A DNA stretch of 64,000 nt from an uncultured Porphyromonas sp. (GTDB taxonomy: Bacteria > Bacteroidota > Bacteroidia > Bacteroidales > Porphyromonadaceae). The notes under the pieces are model-generated. The model saw nothing but the letters and a program-made list of their open reading frames with translations. It searched no databases and was not told where the DNA came from. The stretch is taken from positions 1 to 64,000 of the forward strand of contig NZ_CABUAN010000004.1 in assembly GCF_902489635.1 (NCBI RefSeq), given 5' to 3'. Made by a program: the position numbers and the translations under genes. Every line of letters begins with the position of its first letter. Positions within the stretch are counted from its first letter, which is position 1. This document shows, piece by piece, positions 43,280 to 51,447 of the stretch.

Positions 43280-44679
43280 AAGTCACGACCAGGCTTGAGC
43301 GTCTCGGCATCGCCATAGCTGAGGGTCGCGTTGACCAGCGTTGCCGCTAGATTGCTGCCCCCTTTGCGTCCCTCAATGATGAGCTTAGGGATGTCGTGAA
43401 AGGGCTTGACCATGTGCTTTGACTCACACACGTGGACGAAGCCGACGGGTGCTGCGACAATTCCAGCGGGGTGAGCCTTGCCCTGGCGAATGAGGTGCGC
43501 CAGCTCCATGAGAGCCGTCGGAGCGTTGCCAAAAGCGTAGAGCGCATCGGGATGCTCCTCGACGGCGAGCCTTATGCCAGCCTGTGTACGGGTGATGTCC
43601 AGTCGCTCTGCCATCTCAGCCACACGTGGGTCGTGCAGGTAGCAGAGCACCTCGATACCGTAGCGTGCCAAGGCACCTTTGCGGATGCCCGAAGCAACCA
43701 TCGTCACGTCGGTTACGATGGTGCGTATCTTACCATCTACATAGCCTTGGTAAATGCGAGAGACCGCATTGGGGTCGCTGTAAAGTAGCTCCTCCATCTC
43801 AAAGTCGGCCGTCGTATGGACCGCGTGTAGCATCGCCCAGAGATGGTCGAGCGGATAGCTCTCGGGATGCTTGAGTAGCGAGAGGATCGTGCGAAAGCTT
43901 TCGCTCATGATGCGCTGTCCGACCTTCTCTTCGTCACTCCCTTTGTCACGATAGTAACCTCGTGGCGTGACGATTTTGCCCTTTGAGAGGAAGCTCTGAC
44001 TATTGCCGATGATGAGGACGGTAAACATATCAACATCTTGCGTATTCAGCTCTCGTAGGGTCGTTGTCCAGACACGTTGGTCGGGACGCCCCGCTTGTTG
44101 CACCAGTCCTACGGGCGTGTCGGGTGAGCGATGCTTGAGGAATAGCTCTCGCACACGCTCCAGCTGCCAGTACCGCTTGATGCTCTTGGGATTGTAGATT
44201 GCTGTGACGAAGTCCGCCTCTGCGGCTGCGATAGCGCGTCGCTCGATGATTGCCCACGGAGTCATCAGATCACTCAGCGAGATGATACAAAGGTCATGGC
44301 CAATGGGTGCTCCGAGGAGGGCGGCCGCCTTCTGAAAAGCGGAGATCCCAGGTAGCACCTCTAGTTCCACATCACTACCCCGCTCATCGCACATCTCATA
44401 GAGGAGCGGCGCCATCCCGTAGATGCCCGCATCGCCAGAGCTAATGACACAAACCGTTTGTCCAGCCTCGGCTCGCTCGATAGCTAGCTTGGCTCGCTCA
44501 CGCTCTTGGCGCATACCTGTGTCGATGCACTCGGCGCCCTCGTGTAGGTACTCTTGGATAAACTGAAAGTAGTAAGCATACCCCACCACCACATCAGCCT
44601 CTCTGAGGGCTTGATGCACAGCGGGCGTTATATCTTCAGGACTGCCGGGACCGATGCCGGCGATATAGATCTTTTTCAT
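43276..44679 (-). CDS. cobJ-cbiC: Fused CobJ/CbiH (precorrin-3B C17-methyltransferase) and CbiC (precorrin-8X methylmutase)
   Basis: A 467-residue fusion. Residues 1-245 are CobJ/CbiH: IAGIGPGSPEDITPAV, VISSGDAGIYGMAPLLYE, VLPGISAFQKAAALLGAP and ISLSDLMTPW. Residues about 270-467 are CbiC: HAVHTTADFEMEELL, TDVTMVASGIRKGAL, YAFGNAPTALMELA and the active-site-like PVGFVHVCESK. CbiC moves the C11 methyl to C12 at the end of the ring-contraction sequence, so this fusion joins two non-consecutive steps. Confidence 0.93.
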   Translation of the reverse strand: MKKIYIAGIGPGSPEDITPAVHQALREADVVVGYAYYFQFIQEYLHEGAECIDTGMRQERERAKLAIERAEAGQTVCVISSGDAGIYGMAPLLYEMCDERGSDVELEVLPGISAFQKAAALLGAPIGHDLCIISLSDLMTPWAIIERRAIAAAEADFVTAIYNPKSIKRYWQLERVRELFLKHRSPDTPVGLVQQAGRPDQRVWTTTLRELNTQDVDMFTVLIIGNSQSFLSKGKIVTPRGYYRDKGSDEEKVGQRIMSESFRTILSLLKHPESYPLDHLWAMLHAVHTTADFEMEELLYSDPNAVSRIYQGYVDGKIRTIVTDVTMVASGIRKGALARYGIEVLCYLHDPRVAEMAERLDITRTQAGIRLAVEEHPDALYAFGNAPTALMELAHLIRQGKAHPAGIVAAPVGFVHVCESKHMVKPFHDIPKLIIEGRKGGSNLAATLVNATLSYGDAETLKPGRDL

Positions 44680-44719
44680 AGTCTCTCTTTGCTATTGTTG
44701 GACGGGCTTGACACACCTC

Positions 44720-46186
44720 TTATTTGTTACGGCGAGACTTAGCCCGATGAATTACTCTGCGAAGATAACGAAAACCGAGTATTACACCACTCACCGAGAC
44801 GACCAAACCACCTAGCACCAGCACCAGCATGCAGATGATGCGCAGCGTGGGATGCTCTGCAAAGAAGCCAATGCGGAGGTTGTGACAGAAGGGGTAGAGC
44901 CACTTCTTGACTCGTCCGTTGAGACTGTAGTAACGTGTCTCTCCAGTCGTCGGACTGATGTAGATACGACTCGACTCCTTGTCCTGTGCCGATATGCGGT
45001 AGATCGGCAACTCATACTTATCATTTAGGCTAGCATAGTAGTTGTCGTAGTGATCCATTAGCTCGATCTGCATGTCGGCAGTTCCCAGCACCGGCGTGAG
45101 CTTAGCTTTGATATCCTCCTCGGTCAGATGCAACGGCTGTGGAGCTTCGCCCAGCGCATCCCAGCTCTCTAGTTGTCCGTGGCGCTGCACCTCGTAGTAA
45201 GGGTGCCCGCCATAGCTCCGCCAAGTAATCTGCTGCACACCGCCTAGGTCAAGTAGCAAGCGGTAGTCATACATGTCCGAGCGACCCAGCTGTGGAGCCT
45301 CTGCGACCTGCGCCTCCTTGCGCTTCGCCTTCGTGTCGTGCTGAGGCACGATCCACGACGGCAAGTCGTAGAGCGACATCACCCCGCTGAGGGCGAAAAG
45401 CGTTAGCGACAGACCAAAGATCACGCCCCCGACGAGATGCCAGTGCAAAACTCTATTGCGCTTGTAGGGACTGCGCAATCGCTTCGTTCGTCTCCACATA
45501 CGGACGTAAAGGCGTATCCCAAGGTATAGCCCCGTAAAAGCAGCGATGACAGCCAGCGAAGCGAAGATTGAGATGACCCAAAGCCAGACGGTGCGGTTTT
45601 GCCGTAGCCACCAGTAATAAAACATGTGGGGAATCGTACCACACGATGCCCCAATACGCTCCGAACGAGTGCAGAGCTGCACCGCATCGCCCGTTTGACT
45701 AGAGAGATAAAGGTAAGTTCCCTCAGGATCGTCAAAGCGGTATCGGTAGAGGGGCAGATCCTTCTTGACCCTCGGGTAAGGCGTCCAGGTGTCTATGTGT
45801 CGTATCGTATCAACCGCCACGATAGGCGCAGAGCTAAAGCGCGACGCATACTGCTCATACCAAGCCTCTGGCACCGAATCCGTAGCCGTCGTAAGGAGCG
45901 AGTCCGCATGCCACAGATACCCTCCCTCGCTCGTCTCCACACTCCACACCGGCTCGCCACAATGCGTGGTGAGCGAGAGTGCCGTCAGCTCTTCGCCAGG
46001 CTGGAGCTTCGCCTGTAGCGTAGACTCCGACGGTAGAGCCGCCGAGGTCGCAAGGGTATCCTGTAGCGGTAAGTCCTTGTCCCCGAGACGGGGGAAGGAG
46101 CAGAAGATCATCACCCCTCCAGAGATCAACCATAAGAGGAAGAGCGGAGCACAGACGGTGCCTAGTACTTTGTGAAGCCAGCGCAT
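44720..46186 (-). CDS. PepSY-associated transmembrane protein (XusC/PiuB-like)
   Basis: A 488-residue inner-membrane protein with about four membrane segments: near residues 7-28 (VLGTVCAPLFLLWLISGGVM), 205-228, 250-272 and 455-478. Two large extracytoplasmic regions between them carry PepSY-like parts (HLTEEDIKAKLTPVLGTAD, IYISPTTGETRYY). Conserved histidines at membrane edges suggest haem or metal reduction, as proposed for PiuB/FhuF-like and XusC proteins; the reduction role is an inference. It is the third gene of the receptor-lipoprotein-PepSY set in this operon. Confidence 0.83.
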   Translation of the reverse strand: MRWLHKVLGTVCAPLFLLWLISGGVMIFCSFPRLGDKDLPLQDTLATSAALPSESTLQAKLQPGEELTALSLTTHCGEPVWSVETSEGGYLWHADSLLTTATDSVPEAWYEQYASRFSSAPIVAVDTIRHIDTWTPYPRVKKDLPLYRYRFDDPEGTYLYLSSQTGDAVQLCTRSERIGASCGTIPHMFYYWWLRQNRTVWLWVISIFASLAVIAAFTGLYLGIRLYVRMWRRTKRLRSPYKRNRVLHWHLVGGVIFGLSLTLFALSGVMSLYDLPSWIVPQHDTKAKRKEAQVAEAPQLGRSDMYDYRLLLDLGGVQQITWRSYGGHPYYEVQRHGQLESWDALGEAPQPLHLTEEDIKAKLTPVLGTADMQIELMDHYDNYYASLNDKYELPIYRISAQDKESSRIYISPTTGETRYYSLNGRVKKWLYPFCHNLRIGFFAEHPTLRIICMLVLVLGGLVVSVSGVILGFRYLRRVIHRAKSRRNK

Positions 46187-46373
46187 AGTTGGTATGTAAT
46201 AGGATTATAGGGTTGTCATTGTTTATAAGAGAGGTCTCCTAAGCTGTGAGGTCTCCCATAAGAAGCAACGGTGCGACCACTAGCAAACGCAGCAGCCGCA
46301 CCGTGTGGTGAGTCTCTCACGAAAGAGAGCTCCGTATTAGTAGCTCAGCCACTAGTGTAGCCGTACTAGAGGT
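46187..46373. other. Spacer with hairpin inside the cobalamin operon
   Basis: The 187-base gap between the DUF4374 and PepSY genes has a stem ACGGTGCG (46268) with CGCACCGT (46297). No T tract follows, so it may be an attenuator or RNA-processing site rather than a full terminator. Confidence 0.5.
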
Positions 46374-47672
46374 TTACTCTTTGACGATTGGCGTGATGCG
46401 ATCTATCTCGAAGCCATCAGCGAGTGTTGCGCCCTTGGTCACCTGGCGGGTGTTGATATTGTACTGGTAGATAGTCGTAGGAGCGCCCTCTACATTGGCA
46501 CCGATGCTGACCAAGTCACCATTGCGTACGACCAACTGACCGAAGTTACCATTGCTAAAGGGGATATCCTTGATATGCTCCACCTGATGCGTCTTCATGT
46601 TGCAGCGTAGCCAGTAATAGATGTAGCGATTGGTCTTGCTACTCCAGTCGGTATTGCCCTTCTCCTTGAAGTCGGGGTCCTGCATATAGAGGAGCACCTC
46701 GTCATCATTGAGCGGGAAGACGGTGATGATCTTGCCACGAGGCTGTGCATAACCGTCGAAACTCTTGTCCGTCTCCATAGAGCCTGCGTTGACACGGAAG
46801 AGGAAGCTGCGCTGCTTCGTACCGCTCTTCTTTTTAGCATTCTCGGGGATGTTGCAAGTAGCAGCCGCAAAGTAGAAGTTACCCTTAGAGTCGAAGAAAG
46901 TCTTCTGACTGCGTGTCTCTCCAAAAGAGGTAGAGCTTAGGTGCTCGCAGCGTGTGTCCTTGTCGATCTTCTTGACCTCCATAGTACTTGCATCGATGAA
47001 AGCGATGTAGATCTCATTACGCTTGGGAGGTAGTGCCATAGAGGTCTTCTTAGACTTCTCCATATAAACGTGAGGGAAGATGAGCATATTGTCAGCCTTG
47101 CGATAGCCTAGCAGACCGCTGGAGTTGAAGAGTTCGTCCTCAGCAGGCTTAGGTAGATCGAGCTTGCCCTCAGCAGTGATGACCATCTTGTTGACATCGA
47201 CCTTGACCCAAGAAACCTCTTGCTTGTCACCTACGGAGCTAACCATGACGAGCGTGTTGTCGTCTAGCCAAGCGTGCGAAAAGCGACGATCGAGGATCTG
47301 TGGCATAGGTAACTCCTTAATCGTCTCGATGCCAGTGTTGGAGACGCGGAACTTGCCGAAGCGTCCCTCACGAGAGACACTGTAGTAGTAGCCCTGGTGA
47401 TATAATACGTTAGGCGTTATGGTAGATGCTGAAGTCTCTACTCCCTCGCCCTTGATACTCAGAACACCCTTGGTTAGGTCAGCAACACGTGCGATGATGT
47501 GTGCATCCTTGTTGGCGGTTGACTGGCCAGTGGCTCCTCCCAAAGGAACCCATAGGTCATAGCCCATGGTTATCTCCTTCTCAGGATTGGGCGTATCTGA
47601 TTCACACGACGTGAACGAGAGTGTGACGAGGGCGACTACGAGAGCCGCCAGCAAGCGATAAGCTTTAGTCAT
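46374..47672 (-). CDS. DUF4374-like lipoprotein of the cobalamin operon (XusB-like)
   Basis: A 432-residue lipoprotein with lipobox FTSC at Cys23, mature start CESDTPNPEKE. The open frame extends 89 codons upstream but overlaps the receptor; the start at 47672 gives the only signal peptide. Repeating beta-rich blocks (YHQGYYYSVSREGRFGKF, DDNTLVMVSSVGD, DSKGNFYFAAATCN, FPLNDDEVLLYMQD) fit a beta-propeller. It resembles the product at 10533 in size, signal and neighbourhood. It probably sits on the surface with the receptor, as XusB does with XusA. Confidence 0.78.
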   Translation of the reverse strand: MTKAYRLLAALVVALVTLSFTSCESDTPNPEKEITMGYDLWVPLGGATGQSTANKDAHIIARVADLTKGVLSIKGEGVETSASTITPNVLYHQGYYYSVSREGRFGKFRVSNTGIETIKELPMPQILDRRFSHAWLDDNTLVMVSSVGDKQEVSWVKVDVNKMVITAEGKLDLPKPAEDELFNSSGLLGYRKADNMLIFPHVYMEKSKKTSMALPPKRNEIYIAFIDASTMEVKKIDKDTRCEHLSSTSFGETRSQKTFFDSKGNFYFAAATCNIPENAKKKSGTKQRSFLFRVNAGSMETDKSFDGYAQPRGKIITVFPLNDDEVLLYMQDPDFKEKGNTDWSSKTNRYIYYWLRCNMKTHQVEHIKDIPFSNGNFGQLVVRNGDLVSIGANVEGAPTTIYQYNINTRQVTKGATLADGFEIDRITPIVKE

Positions 47673-47716
47673 AGTAATATAAGTTTTGGTGATTGATATA
47701 AGTGTTTGTATGTCTT

Positions 47717-49876
47717 CTAGTTGAGGAATATGCGGAGCTTGCAGTAGAAGGCTCGTCCAGGCTTCTGTAACATATAGTTGTCGTAGAGCGGACGGTCTAG
47801 CAGGTTGCTGCTCTGCAGTGATATGGAGTAGCGGTCGTGAGCGAAGCTCCAGGTGACCCCAGCCGAGAGGTCGTAGCTGGTCGGGATGACCGCCTTGGTG
47901 CTTTTGCGCCCGAAGGCTGCCCACGTGAGGTAAAACCAATGGATATAGCCCAGTCCAGCGTTGAAGTGTATGGCACTCGCTTGGATACCAAACGGCTTGC
48001 GCCAGTTAGCCCCTAGGAGCAGATTACCATAGAGGAAAGGGTCGTTCGGGATCCGATACCCATAGGTTGGATTCGGCTTACCGTAAATGTTCGTGCGCGT
48101 GCGGTCACGCTCGTCGGTGTAAGTGCCGTTGAGCGTGAGGTCCAAGAGGTTGGCGTAGTTGTACTTGACCTCCATCTCGCCACCGAGGACGAGCGAAGAG
48201 CCGACATTCTCGTACTGGCTCTCAACATCTCCCAGCACCACACGATGGATGTAGTTGGACACGTTGCGATAGAAGGCGGTCGCCTCGTAGTTGAGGAAGT
48301 GCAGGTCGCCCCACTGCGCCTGACCATAGAGCGTTAAGTTCAGGTTGTAAGCTTGCTCGGGATGAAGCTTGAAGTTGGGGTAGATGTTAGCTCCATTACC
48401 CATCAGCTCGCGAGCTGTCGGCAGACGCGTGGCACGCTCGAAAGAGGCTTTGACAGCTAGCTCGTCAGCGATCGTATAGCGTAGCCCAAGCCCGTAGCCC
48501 ACTTGGTTTTTCGTCTGCTGCGTAGGCACCTTGTCCGATCCCGTCAACCAGTACATATCAGCCTGCTCGATGGCTACGTGGTAGAGGTAGTCCTTGACAA
48601 AGAGCATCCCACGCAGACGGCCATTGAGGAGCGTCGTGCCATACGAGAGTCCGAAGATGTGCTGCGCCATACGGTCACGTGACGACTCAAAGTTGGGATC
48701 GTACGTATCGTACCGCTCATTGGCTATGGAACTCATCTGATAGTTAAGGTTGAGATGTCCACCCTTGGGGAGCGTATAGGCGAAGTTGGCACGAGTCGTC
48801 CAGGTCGGGCGCACCGTGTGGCGTATCATACGTGTGCGACGCATCACCTCGCTATAGTGAGTCTCTATGAAGGTACCATCCCAGCTATACTTACGATAGG
48901 CGGTATCCGTAATCATAATATGGTTGCGAGCAAAGGAGGCATCTATCGTAGCAGAGAGTCCAGGGGTAAAGAGATTGCGCTTGGCATAGTGCGCCGAGAA
49001 GCTTAAGTCCTCACGATCTCGCATCGCCTCGCCGATGACTAGCGTCTGGCGAAATCCGGTTTGTATCTCGCTCGCGCTCTTTGTATAGCCTACACCGAGC
49101 AGAGCGGCGTCTGCCCATGGCTTCTTAGTCACGCCTAGTTGCAGACGGCCTAAGAGCGACTGGTAACCATCGTGAAAGCGTCTGAAGTCTCGCCGCTCGT
49201 ACTCTTGCGTCTCGCCGTTCCACACCTCCACACCGCGCATGATGTAGTCATTCTTGGAGTACTGATGGCGTAGTGTGGGGCGCACCGTAAAGCCACTCCG
49301 CTGCTCCCTATACTGCCCCGTCAGGTCTAAGGCATAGGTGTGAAAAGAGCCACCACGCAGCGAACAGTCCAGATAGCTCTCCCCACGGCTGTTGGTCACG
49401 ATATTGACTGCTCCGCCGAGGGCATCCATACCGAGTTCAGGCGGTACGACCCCTTTGTAGATCTCGACACGATCGATGAGGTTCACTGGTAGCGTAGCGA
49501 GCGAAGCCCCCTCGCCCATCGAGGAGAGCGGCACACCATTGATAAAGTAGCGGACAGCATGCCCCGACATACCATTGATCGATAGCTCATTGCTAGAGCC
49601 CACACCACCAGACTCTCTGAGCCGCACACCCGAACTCTGAGCGACCAACTCATTGAGACTACCCATCGAAGCGATGAGCGGCTTGACATCTAGACTGATC
49701 GCCGAGAGTGCCTGCTGCTGCATGATACGTCTATGCGTAGGCGCCACGACAATCACCTCACCGAGGTTCTTGTAGTCTATCGAGTCACGATGATGACTGA
49801 GCGTATCCCGCTGCGCTGTGAGCGGGAGCACACAGCTAGCCAGCAACAGGAATAGGTAAAAGTAGCTACGTCTCAT
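47717..49876 (-). CDS. TonB-dependent receptor of the cobalamin operon (XusA-like)
   Basis: A 719-residue receptor with a signal peptide to about residue 21 (PLTAQ), no CarboxypepD-like domain, a plug domain at about 40-155 (LGEVIVVAPTHRR, SSNELSINGMSGHAVRYFING, IDRVEIYKGVVPPELGMDALGG, split here) and a barrel ending GRAFYCKLRIFLN. Motif ATRLPTARELMGNGANIYPN is shared with the receptor at 8158 (RIPTSEELLGNG). The gene starts five bases from the cbiK stop, so expression follows the riboswitch. Cobalt, corrinoid or a metallophore are possible cargoes. Confidence 0.88.
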   Translation of the reverse strand: MRRSYFYLFLLLASCVLPLTAQRDTLSHHRDSIDYKNLGEVIVVAPTHRRIMQQQALSAISLDVKPLIASMGSLNELVAQSSGVRLRESGGVGSSNELSINGMSGHAVRYFINGVPLSSMGEGASLATLPVNLIDRVEIYKGVVPPELGMDALGGAVNIVTNSRGESYLDCSLRGGSFHTYALDLTGQYREQRSGFTVRPTLRHQYSKNDYIMRGVEVWNGETQEYERRDFRRFHDGYQSLLGRLQLGVTKKPWADAALLGVGYTKSASEIQTGFRQTLVIGEAMRDREDLSFSAHYAKRNLFTPGLSATIDASFARNHIMITDTAYRKYSWDGTFIETHYSEVMRRTRMIRHTVRPTWTTRANFAYTLPKGGHLNLNYQMSSIANERYDTYDPNFESSRDRMAQHIFGLSYGTTLLNGRLRGMLFVKDYLYHVAIEQADMYWLTGSDKVPTQQTKNQVGYGLGLRYTIADELAVKASFERATRLPTARELMGNGANIYPNFKLHPEQAYNLNLTLYGQAQWGDLHFLNYEATAFYRNVSNYIHRVVLGDVESQYENVGSSLVLGGEMEVKYNYANLLDLTLNGTYTDERDRTRTNIYGKPNPTYGYRIPNDPFLYGNLLLGANWRKPFGIQASAIHFNAGLGYIHWFYLTWAAFGRKSTKAVIPTSYDLSAGVTWSFAHDRYSISLQSSNLLDRPLYDNYMLQKPGRAFYCKLRIFLN

Positions 49877-49880
49877 CGAC

Positions 49881-50840
49881 TTACCGAGCTATGGAGTCAG
49901 ACTTGTGCAACTTCTCGCCCGTCTCCTCGTAGATTGCTTTTTTGTCCATAATGGAGAGACGACGATGTGTCATGAAGAAGTCAACCTTCCTCAGGATCAT
50001 CTCCTGCACCTCTGGCAGTTCGCCCAAGCCACGCACCACACTCTCGACCTGATAGCCGAGAGCCTCTAGCTGGGGTTGCCACTCTTGGAGCATATCCTCC
50101 TTAGCATGCTCGCCTGCCACGATCATCAGCGGCTGTAGACAGACTCGCTTGAGGCCCGTAGCACGCAGACGCTCTAGAGCCTCCTCGTAGTAAGGGTAAC
50201 CCTCCACGCAGCCCACAATCACCTGACCATAGCCGTGACGCTGCAGGTAGTGGTCTAGCATAGCGTACTGAGCCGTAGCACTATCGTAGGTGCCATGCCC
50301 CACCCAAATGTAAGCCACCTCTGGATCGAGGTGAGCCGTCATGATAGTGGCCAAGTCCTTGTAGTCGCTCTCGTAGAAGAGTAGCGGCGTCACCAGCCTA
50401 ATCTTCTTAAAGAGTTGCTGCAGGTGAGCTACCTCATAGGAGAGCGACTCCATCTCTACTCCATCGACGAGCGTCGTCGAGACCACCAGCAGGTGGGTAA
50501 AGCCCTCACTGGCTAGTGCCTTAAGTGCTTCGCCAGGCGTGGGGATCTCTATACCCCGCGCTGCTAGACGCTTGCGCACGATACGAGAGCTATAGGCTTG
50601 ACGGACCGCTAGATTGGGATAGGCTGCAGCTATGCGCTCATTGATAGCATCGAGGGTCACCCGACGGGTATCGTCGTGGGTTGTGCCAAAGTGAACTACG
50701 AGAATAGCCCCTTTGTCATTAGGGCCCATGCCTGCAAAGAGCGAGTCAGTCTCAAAGACCTTATTGCCCGCCTGTAGCGACAGTCCGCCGAGTAGTGCAG
50801 TCATATATAATAGGAGTATACGATAGATGCGTTGCGTCAT
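49881..50840 (-). CDS. cbiK: Exported CbiK-family cobaltochelatase
   Basis: A 319-residue chelatase. The start at 50840 gives MTQRIYRILLLYMTALLGG, a signal peptide without a lipobox; an in-frame upstream ATG at 50978 has no better context. The body matches CbiK: ILVVHFGTTHDDTRRVTLDAI (given in part), YSSRIVRKRLA, LVVSTTLVDGVEMESL (Thr-Leu in place of the usual LHI), VGHGTYDS, and LQPLMIVAGEHAKEDM. Compared with the paralogue at 35435 the first histidine region is changed. It is the first gene after the cobalamin riboswitch. Confidence 0.86.
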   Translation of the reverse strand: MTQRIYRILLLYMTALLGGLSLQAGNKVFETDSLFAGMGPNDKGAILVVHFGTTHDDTRRVTLDAINERIAAAYPNLAVRQAYSSRIVRKRLAARGIEIPTPGEALKALASEGFTHLLVVSTTLVDGVEMESLSYEVAHLQQLFKKIRLVTPLLFYESDYKDLATIMTAHLDPEVAYIWVGHGTYDSATAQYAMLDHYLQRHGYGQVIVGCVEGYPYYEEALERLRATGLKRVCLQPLMIVAGEHAKEDMLQEWQPQLEALGYQVESVVRGLGELPEVQEMILRKVDFFMTHRRLSIMDKKAIYEETGEKLHKSDSIAR

Positions 50841-51024
50841 ACGGTTGTTGCATTTATTCGCTAGGTCAAGTCGATCGACCGCTGGCGTAGCATAACTTGA
50901 GGCATAGCACAGCCGTAGCCCCACGCCACATGCGCAGTGCCTCTTGAGAGATATGCATCTGATCGATTGACATAGCATTAAGGTACGCTTGCCACCGAGC
51001 GTACACGATTATATACTAAGTTAC

Positions 51025-51226
51025 GAGTAGTGGCAGGTCTCCTGACTTACCCCAGCCTATCACCGCCTTCCCATCTGACCTCAGGCAGACAGTGGCTTGT
51101 ATTCATCTTGTGATAGGCTCTGTGAAATAGGGGGATCACAGTAGCGGGCACTGCACCAGATTCTCACTGGACTTCCCTCTTGCATCGCTCGCCTCACGAG
51201 CAGATGCACCACCACTCAAGGATATT
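51025..51226 (-). promoter_or_regulatory. Cobalamin riboswitch
   Basis: On the - strand the sequence contains the B12 box AGTCAGGAGACCTGCC (51032-51049 region), the core GGGAAGTCCAGTG, GGTGCAGTGCCCGCTACTGT, GCCACTGTCTG and GGGAAGGCGGTGATAGGC, in the order expected for cobalamin riboswitches. It would reduce expression of the downstream operon (cbiK to cobI, 50840-39538) when adenosylcobalamin is plentiful. Between it and cbiK lie 185 bases without a clear terminator, so regulation may act on translation or processing. Confidence 0.95.
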
Positions 51227-51231
51227 GCCCA

Positions 51232-51239
51232 CAAAGGTA
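51232..51239 (-). promoter_or_regulatory. Promoter -7 box for the riboswitch operon
   Basis: On the - strand this reads TACCTTTG, immediately before the riboswitch, so the transcript would begin at its 5' edge. Confidence 0.7.
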
Positions 51240-51285
51240 CGAAAAAAGTTAAGGAGAGAGCAGATGCCGAGGTTGGGAAAATATG

Positions 51286-51307
51286 CGCCTCAAAATAGAA
51301 ATTAGCC
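51286..51307 (+). repeat. Shared 20-base motif in the divergent promoter region
   Basis: CCTCAAAATAGAAATTAGCC occurs here, with one extra A at 31735-31755 (upstream of valS), and in changed form at 17573-17594 (upstream of glsA). The other parts of the palindromic element are missing here. Confidence 0.7.
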
Positions 51308-51334
51308 ATACGAATCTTCTAAATTCAATAGCTA

Positions 51335-51365
51335 TTGCATTTGTATTGTTTTTTTTCTACCTTAG
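51335..51365 (+). promoter_or_regulatory. Promoter for the Big2 lipoprotein at 51448
   Basis: TTG at 51335-51337 and TACCTTAG at 51358-51365 have a 20-base spacer. The -7 box departs from TAnnTTTG at one base. Confidence 0.5.
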
Positions 51366-51447
51366 CCGGCAGAGAGCAGAAGATGATTTCATAGAGTCTA
51401 ATATCCGCCCTTTTGTAAATCGCATACGAACTAATCAACGATAGATT

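Noticed and set aside
47673..47939. A longer DUF4374 lipoprotein starting at 47939
   Set aside because: The extension overlaps the receptor gene and would bury the signal peptide and lipobox inside the protein.
49881..50840. Ferrochelatase HemH instead of CbiK
   Set aside because: The length, paired motifs and the riboswitch context fit CbiK better, although these families share a fold.
50841..50978. N-terminal extension of the exported CbiK to an ATG at 50978
   Set aside because: The additional 46 residues are rich in Cys and Arg and unlike any signal sequence; the start at 50840 directly precedes a clear signal peptide.
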